Shown piece by piece: positions 1-9,664 of a stretch of 50,914 nt of DNA (positions are counted from its first letter, which is position 1; each line of letters starts with the position of its first letter). The position numbers and the translations under genes were made by a program. The notes beneath the pieces are model-generated. The model saw nothing but the letters and a program-made list of their open reading frames with translations, did no database searches and had not been told where the DNA came from. The DNA lies in the NCBI RefSeq assembly GCF_003349955.1, contig NZ_QLKQ01000053.1:1-50914 (forward strand), given 5' to 3'. This stretch comes from Azospirillum brasilense (GTDB lineage Bacteria; Pseudomonadota; Alphaproteobacteria; Azospirillales; Azospirillaceae).

Positions 1-24
1 GGCGGTGTTTGGGGGCGGGTCGTT

Positions 25-1431
25 TCACGCGGTCACTCTCAGGACGGCCATCATGCCGGTCTCCTGATGCTCCAGAACATGGCAGTGGAGCATCCAGTCG
101 CCGGCCTCTTCGGCCACGAAGGCGATCTCGGCCGTCTCACGGGGGCCGAGCAGGACGGTGTCGCGCCACTCGCGGTGTTCGGCCGGCCGGCCGTTGCGCG
201 AGAGGACGCGGAAAGGAAAGCCGTGCAGGTGCATGGGGTGCCACCAGCCGGTCTCGTTGACGAAGGCCGTCACCTGCGTTTGACCGCGTTTGACGGTGAT
301 GAGCGGTTCCAGATGATGATGCCCCATGGCCGCGACGCCGTTCAGCGCCCAGAAGGGGCCGCGCGGCCCGGCGGTCTTCGGCATGGCGCCGTGCATCCCG
401 CCGTCCAGCACCACGTCCTGGCGGACGGCGCCGGCGAGATCGGGCTCCGGCAGCGGGTTGGCGGCCAGCGCGATCGGGGCGTCCAGCGGCGAGTCGCGCA
501 GGGGCGCCTCGTCGCCGTAGGTCAGGCGGGTCAGCCGGTAGGCCATGCGCGGGTAGAAGCCGTCGACCACGTCGAAGCCCTCCCCCGGTCGGCCTTCCAT
601 GTCGATCACGAGGTCGGCGCGCTGGCCGGGTCCCAGCACCACCTTGCCGTCCGGCGGGGTGTGCGGCGTCACCGGCTGGCCATCGAGCGCGATCACCCGC
701 GGCGCGTGGCCCTGGAAGTCGAGCGCGAAGACGCGGGCGTTCGCCGCGTTGATCAGGCGCAGGCGGACGCGCTCCCCGGCGCGGACCGACACGCGGTCCC
801 GCACCGCGCCGTTGATGGTGACGGTGTTGCCGATGCGCCCGGCGTGGGTGGCGTCCATGGGGTGGCCGAAGCCGCCGGCCAGTTCCGCCTCCTTCGTCAG
901 CCGCCAGTCGCCGAGCAGCCAGAGCAGGTCGCGGTCGACGCGGATCGGCTCGCGCTCCTCCACGACGAAGGCGCCGGTCAGGCCGTGGGCCACCTGCACG
1001 CCGCTGTTGACGTGCGGGTGGTACCAGAAGGTGCCGGCATCCTTCAGCGGGAACTCGTAGTCGAAGCGCCCGCCCGCCGGCACCGGCGGCAGCGACGGGC
1101 CAGGCACCCCGTCCATGGCGTTGGGAACGCGCAGGCCGTGCCAGTGGATGGTTGTCGCTTCCGGCAGGGCGTTGGCGAAGGCGATGCGCGCCGTGTCGCC
1201 CTGGCGGAAGCGCAACTCCGGCCCCGGAATCCGCCCGTCATAGGCCCACACCGCCGTGTCGGGAAAGCCCGCCCCCGCCAGACTGGCGCGGGCCGGGCCG
1301 GCGGACAGGCGGACCGCCCTCCTCTCCCCCACCACCGCCGCACGGGCCGCACGCGGCAGCAGGCCGGACCCGGCCAGCAGGGCGGAGCCGGTCAGCAGAG
1401 TGCGGCGGGTCAGCGGGAGAAGCGGCGGCAC
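25..1431 (-). CDS. Tat-exported multicopper oxidase
   Basis: Periplasmic multicopper oxidase (CueO/SufI/laccase-like), likely oxidising Cu(I) or organic substrates with reduction of O2. About 468 residues. The N-terminus carries a twin-arginine signal (LTRRTLLTG followed by a hydrophobic stretch and an AARA cleavage region). The four copper-ligand motifs are visible: HWHG, WYHPH, HPMHLHG and HCHVLEHQETGM, so all three cupredoxin-type domains and both copper centres appear intact. The frame stays open into the upstream gene; GTG at 1431 is chosen because it follows a GAGG box, begins just after the thioesterase stop and places the Tat signal at the N-terminus. Probably co-transcribed with the upstream thioesterase. 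The copper uptake genes 3 kb away suggest a copper role, but the true substrate is unknown. Confidence 0.9.
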   Translation of the reverse strand: MPPLLPLTRRTLLTGSALLAGSGLLPRAARAAVVGERRAVRLSAGPARASLAGAGFPDTAVWAYDGRIPGPELRFRQGDTARIAFANALPEATTIHWHGLRVPNAMDGVPGPSLPPVPAGGRFDYEFPLKDAGTFWYHPHVNSGVQVAHGLTGAFVVEEREPIRVDRDLLWLLGDWRLTKEAELAGGFGHPMDATHAGRIGNTVTINGAVRDRVSVRAGERVRLRLINAANARVFALDFQGHAPRVIALDGQPVTPHTPPDGKVVLGPGQRADLVIDMEGRPGEGFDVVDGFYPRMAYRLTRLTYGDEAPLRDSPLDAPIALAANPLPEPDLAGAVRQDVVLDGGMHGAMPKTAGPRGPFWALNGVAAMGHHHLEPLITVKRGQTQVTAFVNETGWWHPMHLHGFPFRVLSRNGRPAEHREWRDTVLLGPRETAEIAFVAEEAGDWMLHCHVLEHQETGMMAVLRVTA

Positions 1432-1438
1432 GGCGTCC

Positions 1439-1855
1439 TCACGCGTAGCGGGCCAGGGCGTCGCGCAGGTCGGCCGGCACCGGGGTCGGGCGGTGGCTGT
1501 CCTTGTCGACGATGACGCAGACGGCCTCCTGAACGGCGATGCAGCGGTCGCCGTCGAAGATCGCCGCCCCCAGCACGACGGAGGTGTTGCCGACCTTCGC
1601 CACCCGCGCGCCGACGCGGATGTCCGCCGGGAACAGCAGTTCGGCCTTGTAGTCGATGACGCTGCGCGCCAGCACGACGGTCCAGGGGGACTCGCCGCGG
1701 AAACCGCCGCAGTCATGGACCAGCGACACGCGGAGCTGCTCGAAATACACGCCGATGGCGTTGTTGTTGACGTGGCCGAGCGCGTCGAGGTCGGCGAAGC
1801 GCACATGCTCCGCGATCCAGAAACGGTAGAGGTCGGGACGGGTCGGATCGGTCAT
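1439..1855 (-). CDS. Acyl-CoA thioesterase, hot-dog fold (4HBT/YbgC-like)
   Basis: 138-residue single-domain hot-dog protein. The motif RFADLDALGHVNNN near residues 19-32 matches the D-x-x-GHVNN active-site segment of 4-hydroxybenzoyl-CoA/YbgC thioesterases, and the length is typical. It would hydrolyse an acyl-CoA in the cytoplasm; the acyl group cannot be told from sequence. The ATG follows an AGGCGACC ribosome site. The stop lies 7 bases before the multicopper oxidase start, so the two probably form an operon, though no functional link is evident. Confidence 0.85.
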   Translation of the reverse strand: MTDPTRPDLYRFWIAEHVRFADLDALGHVNNNAIGVYFEQLRVSLVHDCGGFRGESPWTVVLARSVIDYKAELLFPADIRVGARVAKVGNTSVVLGAAIFDGDRCIAVQEAVCVIVDKDSHRPTPVPADLRDALARYA

Positions 1856-2018
1856 GGTCGCCTGTCGGATGGTGGTTCCGGCCGAATGTGGCCGGTGCGG
1901 CGGGCCGGGGCAAGCCCGGGCATGACGGTCATTCCCCGCACCGTCCCGATTTGCCGCGCCAACCCGGGCGGGCCGGTGTTATAGGAGTCGCACCATAACA
2001 CCCGCAACGGACCGCAAG

Positions 2019-2261
2019 ATGAGCAAGGACAGCACCAACCAGACGGCCGAGGCCCTCTTCGAGAAGGCCCTGTCGGTCGCCGAGAAGCATCTCGACGCGG
2101 CGATCAAGGAAGGCGGGGTCCTCGGCCCCTACATCGCCGTCGCCATGATCGAGGCCGCCGTGAACACCGCCGTGGACGAGACCAGCCACGAGGACGTCAT
2201 CGACATGCTGCGCGATCTGGCCGCCCAGATCGAAGCCGACGCCGACGAAAGCGAAGAATAA
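2019..2261 (+). CDS. Small acidic hypothetical protein
   Basis: 80-residue protein of unrecognised family. It is predicted to be helical (EALFEKALSVAEKHLDAAI, AVAMIEAAVNTAVDE) and ends in an acidic tail (EADADESEE). There is no signal peptide or membrane segment. It stands alone on the plus strand between two minus-strand units, and its stop is 12 bases from the convergent permease stop. Codon usage matches its neighbours, which supports a real gene. No function is proposed. Confidence 0.65.
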   Translation: MSKDSTNQTAEALFEKALSVAEKHLDAAIKEGGVLGPYIAVAMIEAAVNTAVDETSHEDVIDMLRDLAAQIEADADESEE

Positions 2262-2273
2262 GGTCTGCCGCCG

Positions 2274-3083
2274 TCACGCGGGGTCCGGCTGCCGGCGCGC
2301 TTCGCGCCGGCGCAGGATTTCGTAGACGACGGCGCCCAGGATGGTCAGCGCGATCAGGATCAGCGACAGCGCGTTGACCGCGGGCGTCAGGCCCGTGCGC
2401 ACCTTCGAGGCGATGTAGACCGTCAGCGTGGTGTCCAGCCCGCGGACGAACAGCGTCGTGTTGTAGTTCTCGAAGCTCTGCAGGAAAGCCAGGAAGGACG
2501 CCGACAGGATGGCGGGCGTCAGATAGGGCAGCGTGATCCGCCGGAACACCTGCCCGTGGGTGGCGCCCAGATCCAGCGCCGCCTCCTCCAGCGTCTGGTC
2601 GAACCGTTGCAGCCGCGCCAGGAACAGCAGCATCGCGTAGGCCGCGATGAAGCTGGATTGCGCCAGGATGGTCAGGAACAGGCCGCCGGTCACCCCGAAC
2701 CACTCCCGCCAGAAGACCAGCGTGGAGATGCCGACGATCACCCCCGGCGTCAGAAGCGGCGAGACCATCACGGCGTAGAGGAAGGTCCGCGCCCGACTGT
2801 GCAGCCGGTCGAGCAGCAGCGCCGCCGCCAAGCCCAGCGGCACCGCCACCGCGATCACCCCCGCCCCGACCAGCAGGCTGGTCCCCAGCGCCTGCCACAT
2901 GCGCTGGTCGGCCCACAGGGCGCCGAACCATTGCAGCGTGAAGCCCATCCAGGGGGTGACGGTCGGGAAGCGGCTGCTGTTGAAGGTCGCCGCCGCCATG
3001 ATCCCCAGCGGCAGGAACAGATAGCCGAAGAACAGGACCAGATAGGCCCCGGTGACCCAGCGGCGGAAGCGTGCGGCGGTCAT
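2274..3083 (-). CDS. ABC transporter permease, PotC-type
   Basis: Inner-membrane permease of a spermidine/putrescine-family importer, about 269 residues with six hydrophobic segments. The EAA-loop region (EEAALDLGATHGQVFRRITLP) that contacts the ATPase is intact. ATG at 3083 is preferred, 10 bases after the partner permease stop; a TTG at 3104 in the same frame would overlap that stop. It forms a unit with the gene at 3094-3978 and should work with the ATPase at 7025 and the binding protein at 8282. The ligand (polyamine or another small cation or acid) is not determined by sequence. Confidence 0.88.
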   Translation of the reverse strand: MTAARFRRWVTGAYLVLFFGYLFLPLGIMAAATFNSSRFPTVTPWMGFTLQWFGALWADQRMWQALGTSLLVGAGVIAVAVPLGLAAALLLDRLHSRARTFLYAVMVSPLLTPGVIVGISTLVFWREWFGVTGGLFLTILAQSSFIAAYAMLLFLARLQRFDQTLEEAALDLGATHGQVFRRITLPYLTPAILSASFLAFLQSFENYNTTLFVRGLDTTLTVYIASKVRTGLTPAVNALSLILIALTILGAVVYEILRRREARRQPDPA

Positions 3084-3093
3084 GTCGGCCCCA

Positions 3094-3978
3094 TCATTTC
3101 GCAATATCCGTGAGACCGACGCGGAACAGCCGCATCATCAGCAGGATGAAGGCGACGCACAGGATCAGCAGGATGAAGGCGTAGGCCGCCCCCTGGTTCC
3201 AGTTCCCGCCCTCGAAGAACCAGTTGTAGATGACCTCGGTGAACCAGCGGCTCTGCGGTCCGCCGAGCAGGGCCGGCACGGCGTAGCTGCCCGCCGCCAG
3301 CATGAAGGTCATGATGCAGCCGACCGCGATGCCCGGCTTGGCGTGGGGGATGACGATGCGGCGGTGGATGCGCAGCCAGCCGGCCCCCAGGTCGCGCGCC
3401 GCCTCGATCTGGTTGCGGTCCAGCGACTCCATGGCGTTCATGATCGGGAACACCATGAAGAGGATGTAGACGTAGACCATCCCGATGATCACCCCGGCAT
3501 CGCCGCCGAGCAGCCGCTGCGGTTCCGAGAAAATGCCGAGCCCGACGAGCAGCGCGTTCAGCGGCCCGTTGAAGGCCAGGATGATGTACCAGGCGAAGGT
3601 GCGCAGCAGCTCGTTGATCCAGAAGGGGACGACGAGCATCAACACGAGCAGCGGCAGGCGCCGCCGCGGCGCCACCTGCGCCATGTAGAAGGCGACGGGG
3701 TAGCAGACGGCCAGCGTCACCGCGGTGACGAGGCTGCTCGCCCAGATCGTCTTGAGGAAGATCGCCAGATGGATCTGGTTGGTCCACAGCGTCGCGTAGT
3801 TGCGCAGCGTGTAGACGTCCTCCGGCCCGCCGGCCTTGCTGGGCGGCAGCGACGGGCGGAAGGAGAAATCCACCATCAGCAATTGCGGCAGCACGACCAG
3901 CAGCAGCAGCCACACGGCCACCGCCAGCAGGATCGCCGCGGTCAACACCGGACCGTACCGGCGCAGCACGCCGCCCAT
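3094..3978 (-). CDS. ABC transporter permease, PotB-type
   Basis: First permease of the polyamine-type importer, about 294 residues, with an N-terminal membrane helix (LTAAILLAVAVWLLLLVVLP) and the EAA loop (IEAARDLGAGWLRIHRRIVIP). ATG at 3978 is chosen because GGGGGAG lies about 5 bases upstream; the in-frame GTG at 3984 sits directly on that box. It is followed at 10 bases by the PotC-type gene. Its expected upstream partner, the ATPase gene, lies 3 kb away behind a plus-strand copper module, so this pair must now have its own promoter in 3979-4121. Confidence 0.88.
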   Translation of the reverse strand: MGGVLRRYGPVLTAAILLAVAVWLLLLVVLPQLLMVDFSFRPSLPPSKAGGPEDVYTLRNYATLWTNQIHLAIFLKTIWASSLVTAVTLAVCYPVAFYMAQVAPRRRLPLLVLMLVVPFWINELLRTFAWYIILAFNGPLNALLVGLGIFSEPQRLLGGDAGVIIGMVYVYILFMVFPIMNAMESLDRNQIEAARDLGAGWLRIHRRIVIPHAKPGIAVGCIMTFMLAAGSYAVPALLGGPQSRWFTEVIYNWFFEGGNWNQGAAYAFILLILCVAFILLMMRLFRVGLTDIAK

Positions 3979-4121
3979 GACCACTCCCCCAACCCACCGA
4001 GATTCTAGGATCGAAAGCCTCTCACGACCGCGGGCCGGAGCGCAAGCGAGGCCATGCCCCGCCCAATAACCACAACTTTATTGCCTTTTTTCGAGGCTTG
4101 GACTGTGCCCATAGTGGGGGC

Positions 4122-4547
4122 ATGCGTGCATGGCGGACATCCGGGGTGATGAGGGAAGCCACAGCGTGGGTCGCCGCGCTGGTGCTGGTCTTCCACGCCC
4201 TGGTCATGGCCACCCACGTCCCGGCGCCGCTGGCCAAGGTCCTGGCGGAGTCGGTGCCGTTCGCCATGGCCGGCTCGATCTGCCATTCCGGCGCCGCGCC
4301 CGACGCCTCCGCCGCGCCGCACGCCGACCATGGCCCGGTCCCCGACGGCACGCCGGGCCACGTCACCTACTGCCCGATCTGCCTGTCGCTGGGCGGCGGG
4401 TCCCTGCTGGGTCCGGCCGTGGCCCCGGCCCCGCTGCCGCCGGCCGGGATCCTGCTGGCCGCCCTTCCGCGGCCCGCGGACGACGAGGCCGGGGCGGGCC
4501 GCGCCCCGCGCGCCTTCTCCGCCCGGGCGCCTCCGGTGAGTGTCTGA
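4122..4547 (+). CDS. DUF2946 family protein
   Basis: About 141 residues. A hydrophobic N-terminal segment (ATAWVAALVLVFHALVMATH) suggests export or membrane anchoring. It is followed by a Cys/His-rich stretch with SICHSG and YCPICLSLGG, the spaced cysteines typical of DUF2946 proteins. These are often encoded beside copper genes; their biochemical role is not established. ATG at 4122 follows a GGGGG box at short spacing; a TTG at 4098 is also in frame. It is the first gene of the plus-strand copper cluster, and a metal-binding role is inferred from context and cysteines only. Confidence 0.72.
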   Translation: MRAWRTSGVMREATAWVAALVLVFHALVMATHVPAPLAKVLAESVPFAMAGSICHSGAAPDASAAPHADHGPVPDGTPGHVTYCPICLSLGGGSLLGPAVAPAPLPPAGILLAALPRPADDEAGAGRAPRAFSARAPPVSV

Positions 4548-4658
4548 CCGAGTTCCCTCGCAGACACACACGCACTCACAGGCGCGGGCCTGCGGCTGAA
4601 CGGCCTTTTTCCGGCACGCGACCGTTTCTCTTTCCGTCTCCCCGTCGTCGCTGACGGT

Positions 4659-4762
4659 TGCCCCCACCCTAACCCTCCCCCGCTGTCGCAGGGGAGGGGA
4701 CGGACGCCGCTTCGCGCAAGGCACCCTCCCCTGCGAAGCGGGGGAGGGCCGGGGTGGGGGCA
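4659..4762. repeat. Long imperfect palindrome, GC-rich dispersed repeat
   Basis: Spacer element of about 104 bases beginning TGCCCCCACCCTAACC and ending in its near complement GGCCGGGGTGGGGGCA. Two inner arms, CCCTCCCCCGCTGTCGCAGG and CCTGCGAAGCGGGGGAGGG, pair with each other. A near-identical element lies at 29144-29254, and shorter relatives at 12250-12285 and 39437-39478. It fills most of the spacer between the DUF2946 and YcnI genes. Confidence 0.85.
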
Positions 4763-4842
4763 CTGCGGAAACGGAAACCCCGTCAATCGGAACCAGGCCC
4801 AACGGCCCCATCCGACGCCTGCGCACACACCGGAGAGTTCCC

Positions 4843-5370
4843 ATGACCCGCAACACCCGCGGCGCCCTGCTGACCGCCGCCGTCCTCGTTTGCCTGCCCG
4901 CTGCCACCGCCCTCGCCCACACCACGCTGGAAACCAAGCAGGCTCCCGCCGCCAGCACCTACAAGGGCGTGCTGCGCGTCGGCCATGGCTGCGGCGCCTC
5001 CCCCACCGTCGCCCTGCGCGTGCAGATCCCGGAGGGGGTCATCGCGGTGAAGCCGATGCCCAAGCCCGGCTGGACCCTGACGACCAAGGAAGGCCAATAC
5101 GCCAAGGCCTATGATTATTACGGCGAGTCGCTGAGCAAGGGGGTCACCGAGATCGCCTGGACCGGCGGCTCGCTGCCCGACGCCCATTACGACGAGTTCG
5201 TCTTCCGCGCCCGCCTGCCCGACGCCGCGCCCGGCACCGTGGTCTATTTCCCCGTGGTGCAGGAGTGCGAGACGGGCGTGCACCGCTGGATCGAGATTCC
5301 GGAGCCGGGCAAGACCGACCACGATTACAAGGAGCCGGCCCCCGGCGTCACCCTGACCGCCAAGCCGTAA
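4843..5370 (+). CDS. YcnI-like copper-binding protein (DUF1775)
   Basis: 175-residue exported protein. Signal peptide at residues 1-25 (AAVLVCLPAATALA). Predicted cleavage leaves His as the first mature residue (HTTLE), as in the mono-histidine copper brace of Bacillus YcnI. The body carries conserved features (GHGCGASPT, PGWTLTT, VVQECETG). It probably delivers or binds copper outside the membrane. The stop is 16 bases before the CopC-CopD fusion, an arrangement matching ycnI-ycnJ. An ATG with upstream purines (GGAGAG) supports the start. Confidence 0.9.
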   Translation: MTRNTRGALLTAAVLVCLPAATALAHTTLETKQAPAASTYKGVLRVGHGCGASPTVALRVQIPEGVIAVKPMPKPGWTLTTKEGQYAKAYDYYGESLSKGVTEIAWTGGSLPDAHYDEFVFRARLPDAAPGTVVYFPVVQECETGVHRWIEIPEPGKTDHDYKEPAPGVTLTAKP

Positions 5371-5386
5371 GGGAAGGGACGATCGC

Positions 5387-7018
5387 ATGCGCCGGCTGGT
5401 CGTGGGGTGGGTCGCCGCCCTGATGCTGCTGTCCCTGTCCGCGCCGGCCCTGGCGCACGCCGTGCTGGTCGAGAGCGCCCCGGAGGACGGGGCGCGGCTC
5501 GACAGCCCGCCCGCCGAGGCCGTGCTGCGCTTCAACGAGCCGGTGCGGCCGGTGTCGGTGAAACTGATCGGCCCCGGCGGGGTGGAGCTTCCCCTGCCCG
5601 CCCCGCCCGCTGCCGGGGACGGGGCGCTGCGCGTCACCCTGCCCGGCGGGCTGGCGGTGGGAACGCACATCCTCAACTACCGCGTCAGCTCGGCGGACGG
5701 CCACCCGGTCGCCGGATCACTCCTGTTCGGGATCGGTGCGGAACCGGAACGACTGTCGGAGCTGGGTGGGGCGACGCCGCATGCCACCCTGCTGGCCGCC
5801 GCCGCGGTCCGGGCGCTCCATTACGGAAGCCTGCTCGCCGCGGTGGGCGGTGGGCTGTTCCTGGTTCTGGTGGCGGGGCGGTGGAGTCCGCTGAATCGTC
5901 GCCTGCGCCCCGGCCTGTGCCTGGGCGTCGGCGTCGCCGCGCTGGTGGCGGTGCTGAACGCCGGGCTGGCCGGTGCGGTTCTGGAAGGGGCGCCGCTGTC
6001 CGCCCTGGCCGGAGCCTCGCCCTGGATCGCCGGCCTGACCAGCACGGCGGGGCCGAGCGCCCTTCTCGCCCTGCTCGGCCTGATCGCCGCCGCCCTCGGG
6101 CTGGCCCTGGAGGACCGCGGGACGGCGGGCCGTGTGTTGCTGATCGCCGGGGCGGTCGGGGCGGCGCTGGCTCTGGCCGCCACCGGCCACGCCGCGACCG
6201 CGGAGCCGCGCTGGCTCAGCGTGCCGCTGGTCGCCTTGCACGGTCTGGCGGTGGCCTTCTGGATCGGCAGCTTCTGGCCGCTGGCCGTGCTGCTGCGGAC
6301 GGAACCGCCGGCCGAGTCGCTGCGGCTGGTCCGCCGCTTCTCGACCATCGCGGTTCCGGCGGTGGCCGTGCTTCTGCTCGCCGGCGCGGGGCTGAGCGTG
6401 TTGCAGATCGCCGACTCGCGCGCCATCCTGACCACCGCCTACGGCCAGATCTGGACCGGCAAGATCGTCTGCGCGCTGGCCCTGCTGGGGCTGGCCGCCG
6501 TCAACCGCTGGTGGCTGTCCCCACGGCTGGAGACCATGGGGACTGAGGGAGCGGCCCGGCTGCGCGCCAGCGTCCACACCGAGATGGTGGTCGCGGCGCT
6601 GGTCGTGCTGTTCACCGCCGGGCTGGGCACCACGCCGCCGCCGCGCACCCAGGCCCCGCCGGTCTTCGCCGAGAAGCCGGCGGGCTTCAGCACCGCGGTC
6701 GTGGCGCGCGGGCGCACCGCCATCGTGACGGTGACCCCGGCGACGCCGGGAGCGAACCGCGTCGAGATGCGCCTGACGGGACCGGACGGCGCGCCGCTCG
6801 ACGCGCTGGAGGTGTCGGCGGAGCTGGCCCTGCCCGCCGCCGGGGTCGAGGGCATCACCCGCCCCCTCCCCAAGTTGGCGCCCGGCGTCTACGCGGCCGA
6901 CGGGGTGACGCTGCCGGTGGCCGGGTCCTGGACGGTGCGGCTGGACGCTCTGGTCAGCGACTTCGAAAAGGTGCCCTTCCGCGCGGCCATCCCTGTGGCG
7001 GTGCCAATCGGGCGCTGA
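5387..7018 (+). CDS. CopC-CopD fusion copper transport protein (YcnJ-like)
   Basis: 543-residue membrane protein. Residues 1-24 form a signal peptide. The mature protein starts with HAVLVESAPEDGA, typical of a CopC domain whose N-terminal His ligates copper. CopC spans roughly residues 24-120, followed by a CopD region with about eight membrane helices (residues 130-420) and a C-terminal extracytoplasmic domain. The family is associated with copper import. It lies directly after the YcnI gene and ends 6 bases from the convergent ATPase stop. Confidence 0.9.
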   Translation: MRRLVVGWVAALMLLSLSAPALAHAVLVESAPEDGARLDSPPAEAVLRFNEPVRPVSVKLIGPGGVELPLPAPPAAGDGALRVTLPGGLAVGTHILNYRVSSADGHPVAGSLLFGIGAEPERLSELGGATPHATLLAAAAVRALHYGSLLAAVGGGLFLVLVAGRWSPLNRRLRPGLCLGVGVAALVAVLNAGLAGAVLEGAPLSALAGASPWIAGLTSTAGPSALLALLGLIAAALGLALEDRGTAGRVLLIAGAVGAALALAATGHAATAEPRWLSVPLVALHGLAVAFWIGSFWPLAVLLRTEPPAESLRLVRRFSTIAVPAVAVLLLAGAGLSVLQIADSRAILTTAYGQIWTGKIVCALALLGLAAVNRWWLSPRLETMGTEGAARLRASVHTEMVVAALVVLFTAGLGTTPPPRTQAPPVFAEKPAGFSTAVVARGRTAIVTVTPATPGANRVEMRLTGPDGAPLDALEVSAELALPAAGVEGITRPLPKLAPGVYAADGVTLPVAGSWTVRLDALVSDFEKVPFRAAIPVAVPIGR

Positions 7019-7024
7019 TTGAGA

Positions 7025-8086
<1,062 letters not shown>

Positions 8087-8131
8087 AGGCACCTGATTGG
8101 AATGCTGAAGTCCTCTGGCGGAGGCGCCGCC

Positions 8132-8255
8132 CTTACCCCTCTCCCCTCCGGGGAGAGGGTGGCCCGAAGGGCTGAGTGAGGGGGTTGCGCTTGTGCCGGA
8201 CGTACCGCCAAGCGCAACCCCCTCACCCTATCCCTCTCCCCAGGGGGGAGAGGGG
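8132..8255. repeat. Compound palindromic repeat in transporter operon
   Basis: Spacer between the binding-protein stop and the ATPase start. A perfect 18-base inverted repeat lies at 8176-8193 and 8209-8226 (core GTGAGGGGGTTGCGCTTG), separated by 15 bases. It is flanked by two smaller hairpins of the CTCTCCCC...GGGGAGAG type. It could stabilise or partly terminate the upstream message, as REP-type elements do in other operons; that role is inference. Confidence 0.85.
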
Positions 8256-8281
8256 ACACTGGGGACGGGAGAGATTTAGTG

Positions 8282-9466
8282 TCACGCGGCCAGGAAGCGG
8301 TCCTGGTACTCGTTGCGGATGGAGACGTACCAAGCCTCCTGGATCGGCCACCACCACAGCTTCTGCAGCGCGTCGCCCGGATAGGCGTCGGCGAAGAACT
8401 GCTTGTTCAGGTCGGACAGATGCGCCTCCGCCCCGACCGCCGTGCTGGAGATGCCGGAATGGTTGGTGTAGAGGGCGCCCGCCTCCGGCGTGTAGAACCA
8501 GTTGATCCAGGCGTAGGCCTGCTCCAGGTTCGCCGCCTTGGCCGGGATCGCGAAGCCCTCCATCCAGGCCAGCGCCCCTTCCTTCGGCGCCAGGAAACGG
8601 ATCGGCAGCCCCTCCTTGCGCAGGGCGACCGCGGACGAATCCCAGGTCTGGCCGATGACGCAGCCGTTGGTGCGGAAGGCGCCCTGGGCCTCGTTCTCGT
8701 TCGACCAGAACTGGCCGATGGCCTTCTTGTTGGCGGCGGCGACCTGAAGGATCGCGTCGAAGTTGGCGCGCGCCTTCGCCTCGTCCTTGAACTGCTCGCG
8801 GATCGGGTGGGGCAGCTTGCCCTGGCCTTCCAGCCACAGGCCGATGCCGATCAGGCCGGAATGGCCGCGCACCGTCACCTTGCCGGCGTGCTCCGGCTTC
8901 CACAGGTCGCCGTAGCTGGCCGTGCCGTAGGTCAGCGGCGCCTTGGCCTGATCGTAGGCGATGGCTTCGGTTCCCCAGTCGGCGGGCGCGAAGAAGCGCT
9001 TGCCGCCGACCACGGCGCCCATGGCGGCGGAGCCCTCGACCGCCGACTTCAAGCAGCCGTCCCATTTGACCTTCGATTCGTCCAGCGGCTGGACCAGCTC
9101 GAACTCCACATAGTTCGGCACGCGGTCCACCGTGGGGTGGATGATGTCGAAGCCGGCGCCGCCGGTGGCCTTGAGCTGGTTCAGCAGCTCGTCGTTGGTG
9201 CCGTATTCGGTCAGGCTGGCCTTGATGCCGGTCTTCTTCTCGAAGTCGGCCAGCATGTCCGGGCTGATGTAGCCGGCCCAGGAGAAGATCTTGACGCTGC
9301 CTGACGCGGCGCGGCCCTCGCGCAGGATGAAGGGGCCGACCGCAGCGACGCCCGCGGCGGCGGCGGTCCCCTGGAGCAGCAGGCGGCGGGTGAAGCCCTT
9401 GGCGGCGCGCTGGGTCTCGGCGCTGGAGCGCTGTTCCAGGCTGGTGGTTTCCGGAACCTTGGTCAT
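8282..9466 (-). CDS. ABC transporter substrate-binding protein, PotD/PotF-like
   Basis: 394-residue periplasmic binding protein of the polyamine/thiamine/iron family. A Tat-type signal occurs at about residues 27-50 (FTRRLLLQG then a hydrophobic run). The mature part begins GSVKIFSWAGYISPD, the familiar start of PotD-like proteins. The ATG follows GGGGAGAGCAGG. It is the first gene of the minus-strand transporter unit. Tat export is less common for this family than Sec export. The ligand is not settled by sequence. Confidence 0.87.
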   Translation of the reverse strand: MTKVPETTSLEQRSSAETQRAAKGFTRRLLLQGTAAAAGVAAVGPFILREGRAASGSVKIFSWAGYISPDMLADFEKKTGIKASLTEYGTNDELLNQLKATGGAGFDIIHPTVDRVPNYVEFELVQPLDESKVKWDGCLKSAVEGSAAMGAVVGGKRFFAPADWGTEAIAYDQAKAPLTYGTASYGDLWKPEHAGKVTVRGHSGLIGIGLWLEGQGKLPHPIREQFKDEAKARANFDAILQVAAANKKAIGQFWSNENEAQGAFRTNGCVIGQTWDSSAVALRKEGLPIRFLAPKEGALAWMEGFAIPAKAANLEQAYAWINWFYTPEAGALYTNHSGISSTAVGAEAHLSDLNKQFFADAYPGDALQKLWWWPIQEAWYVSIRNEYQDRFLAA

Positions 9467-9664
9467 GGCACCTGCTCTCCCCTTTTCTTATTGGCCCGAA
9501 TTCATGCCGGCTGTGCCCATCGCGGGGCCGGCCGCGGAACCGGTCCAGCCGGACTCCGCCGCAGCGGCAACTGTGCCGCGATATCCGGGCGCCGTCCATG
9601 GCTCAAGCGGGCGTGGGCGCAAACTTCATCGACCTGTAACGGCCAAGGGAACACCTCGAAGCCG

